From an uncultured Spirochaetaceae bacterium (GTDB taxonomy: Bacteria; Spirochaetota; Spirochaetia; Sphaerochaetales; Sphaerochaetaceae), in contig CALXON010000035.1 of the NCBI GenBank assembly GCA_944389985.1, positions 1 to 5,054 of the forward strand: a stretch of DNA of 5,054 nt, written 5' to 3'. Under the pieces are notes generated by a model, which saw nothing but the letters and a program-made list of their open reading frames with translations, did no database searches and had not been told where the DNA came from. This document shows, in pieces, positions 5,029-5,054 of this stretch; the first letter of the stretch is position 1, and each line of letters begins with the position of its first letter. Both the position numbers and the translations under genes were made by a program.

Positions 5029-5054
5029 TGCCGGACAGGTAGTCCGGCAGTCAT
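5029..5054 (+). terminator. Hairpin after the exonuclease III gene, probable terminator cut by the window edge
   Basis: TGCCGGAC (5029-5036) and GTCCGGCA (5042-5049) form a perfect eight-base-pair GC-rich stem with a five-base loop, beginning five bases after the TAA. The position and stability fit an intrinsic terminator. The window ends at GTCAT, so the expected T-run cannot be checked. On the minus strand the stem is followed by TTGTCTT, so it could also serve a convergent gene from the right. Confidence 0.6.

Noticed and set aside
1..5054. CRISPR array, tRNA, rRNA or insertion sequence
   Set aside because: No regularly spaced long repeats, cloverleaf, rRNA-like stretch, transposase or terminal inverted repeats were seen on reading both strands.

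Overview
The window holds five intact protein genes. It looks like a bacterial chromosome or large replicon with moderate GC in its genes and very AT-rich spacers. The coding style (many AGG/AGA Arg, ATA Ile and CTC/CTT Leu codons), a short Rep-type helicase and a plasmid-style ParA with a tiny partner would fit a host-associated spirochaete such as a Treponema or Sphaerochaeta relative. That placement is a guess from general impression; there is no rRNA or other taxonomic marker here.

Layout, left to right. (1) Bases 1-97 carry two neighbouring 13-bp palindromes and a plausible promoter in front of a LexA/CI-like repressor (98-745, +; XRE helix-turn-helix plus S24 Ser-Lys peptidase domain). 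(2) A 97-nt gap with an intrinsic-terminator-like hairpin leads into a complete UvrD/Rep superfamily 1 helicase (843-2825, +, 660 aa). (3) A convergent AT-rich spacer contains the terminator of a leftward two-gene operon. (4) That operon is parA (3222-3986, -) followed 11 nt later by a 72-aa ribbon-helix-helix (RHH) protein (2992-3210, -). It has a near-consensus promoter and a perfect 16-bp palindrome just upstream. (5) An AT-rich stretch (about 15% GC by hand count over 4041-4240) separates it from a divergent AP endonuclease/exonuclease III of the ExoA/APE1 type (4271-5023, +). A strong hairpin follows at the window's end.

How the genes may work together. The repressor, helicase and AP endonuclease suggest a DNA repair and stress neighbourhood, although no shared operator was found. 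The parA-RHH pair has the organisation of type Ib partition cassettes (small ParA without an N-terminal DNA-binding domain, small RHH centromere-binding protein, AT-rich upstream region). It is the most distinctive part of the window. The families are known. What is unassigned is the role of this particular cassette (replicon segregation, element maintenance or cargo positioning) and its DNA site.
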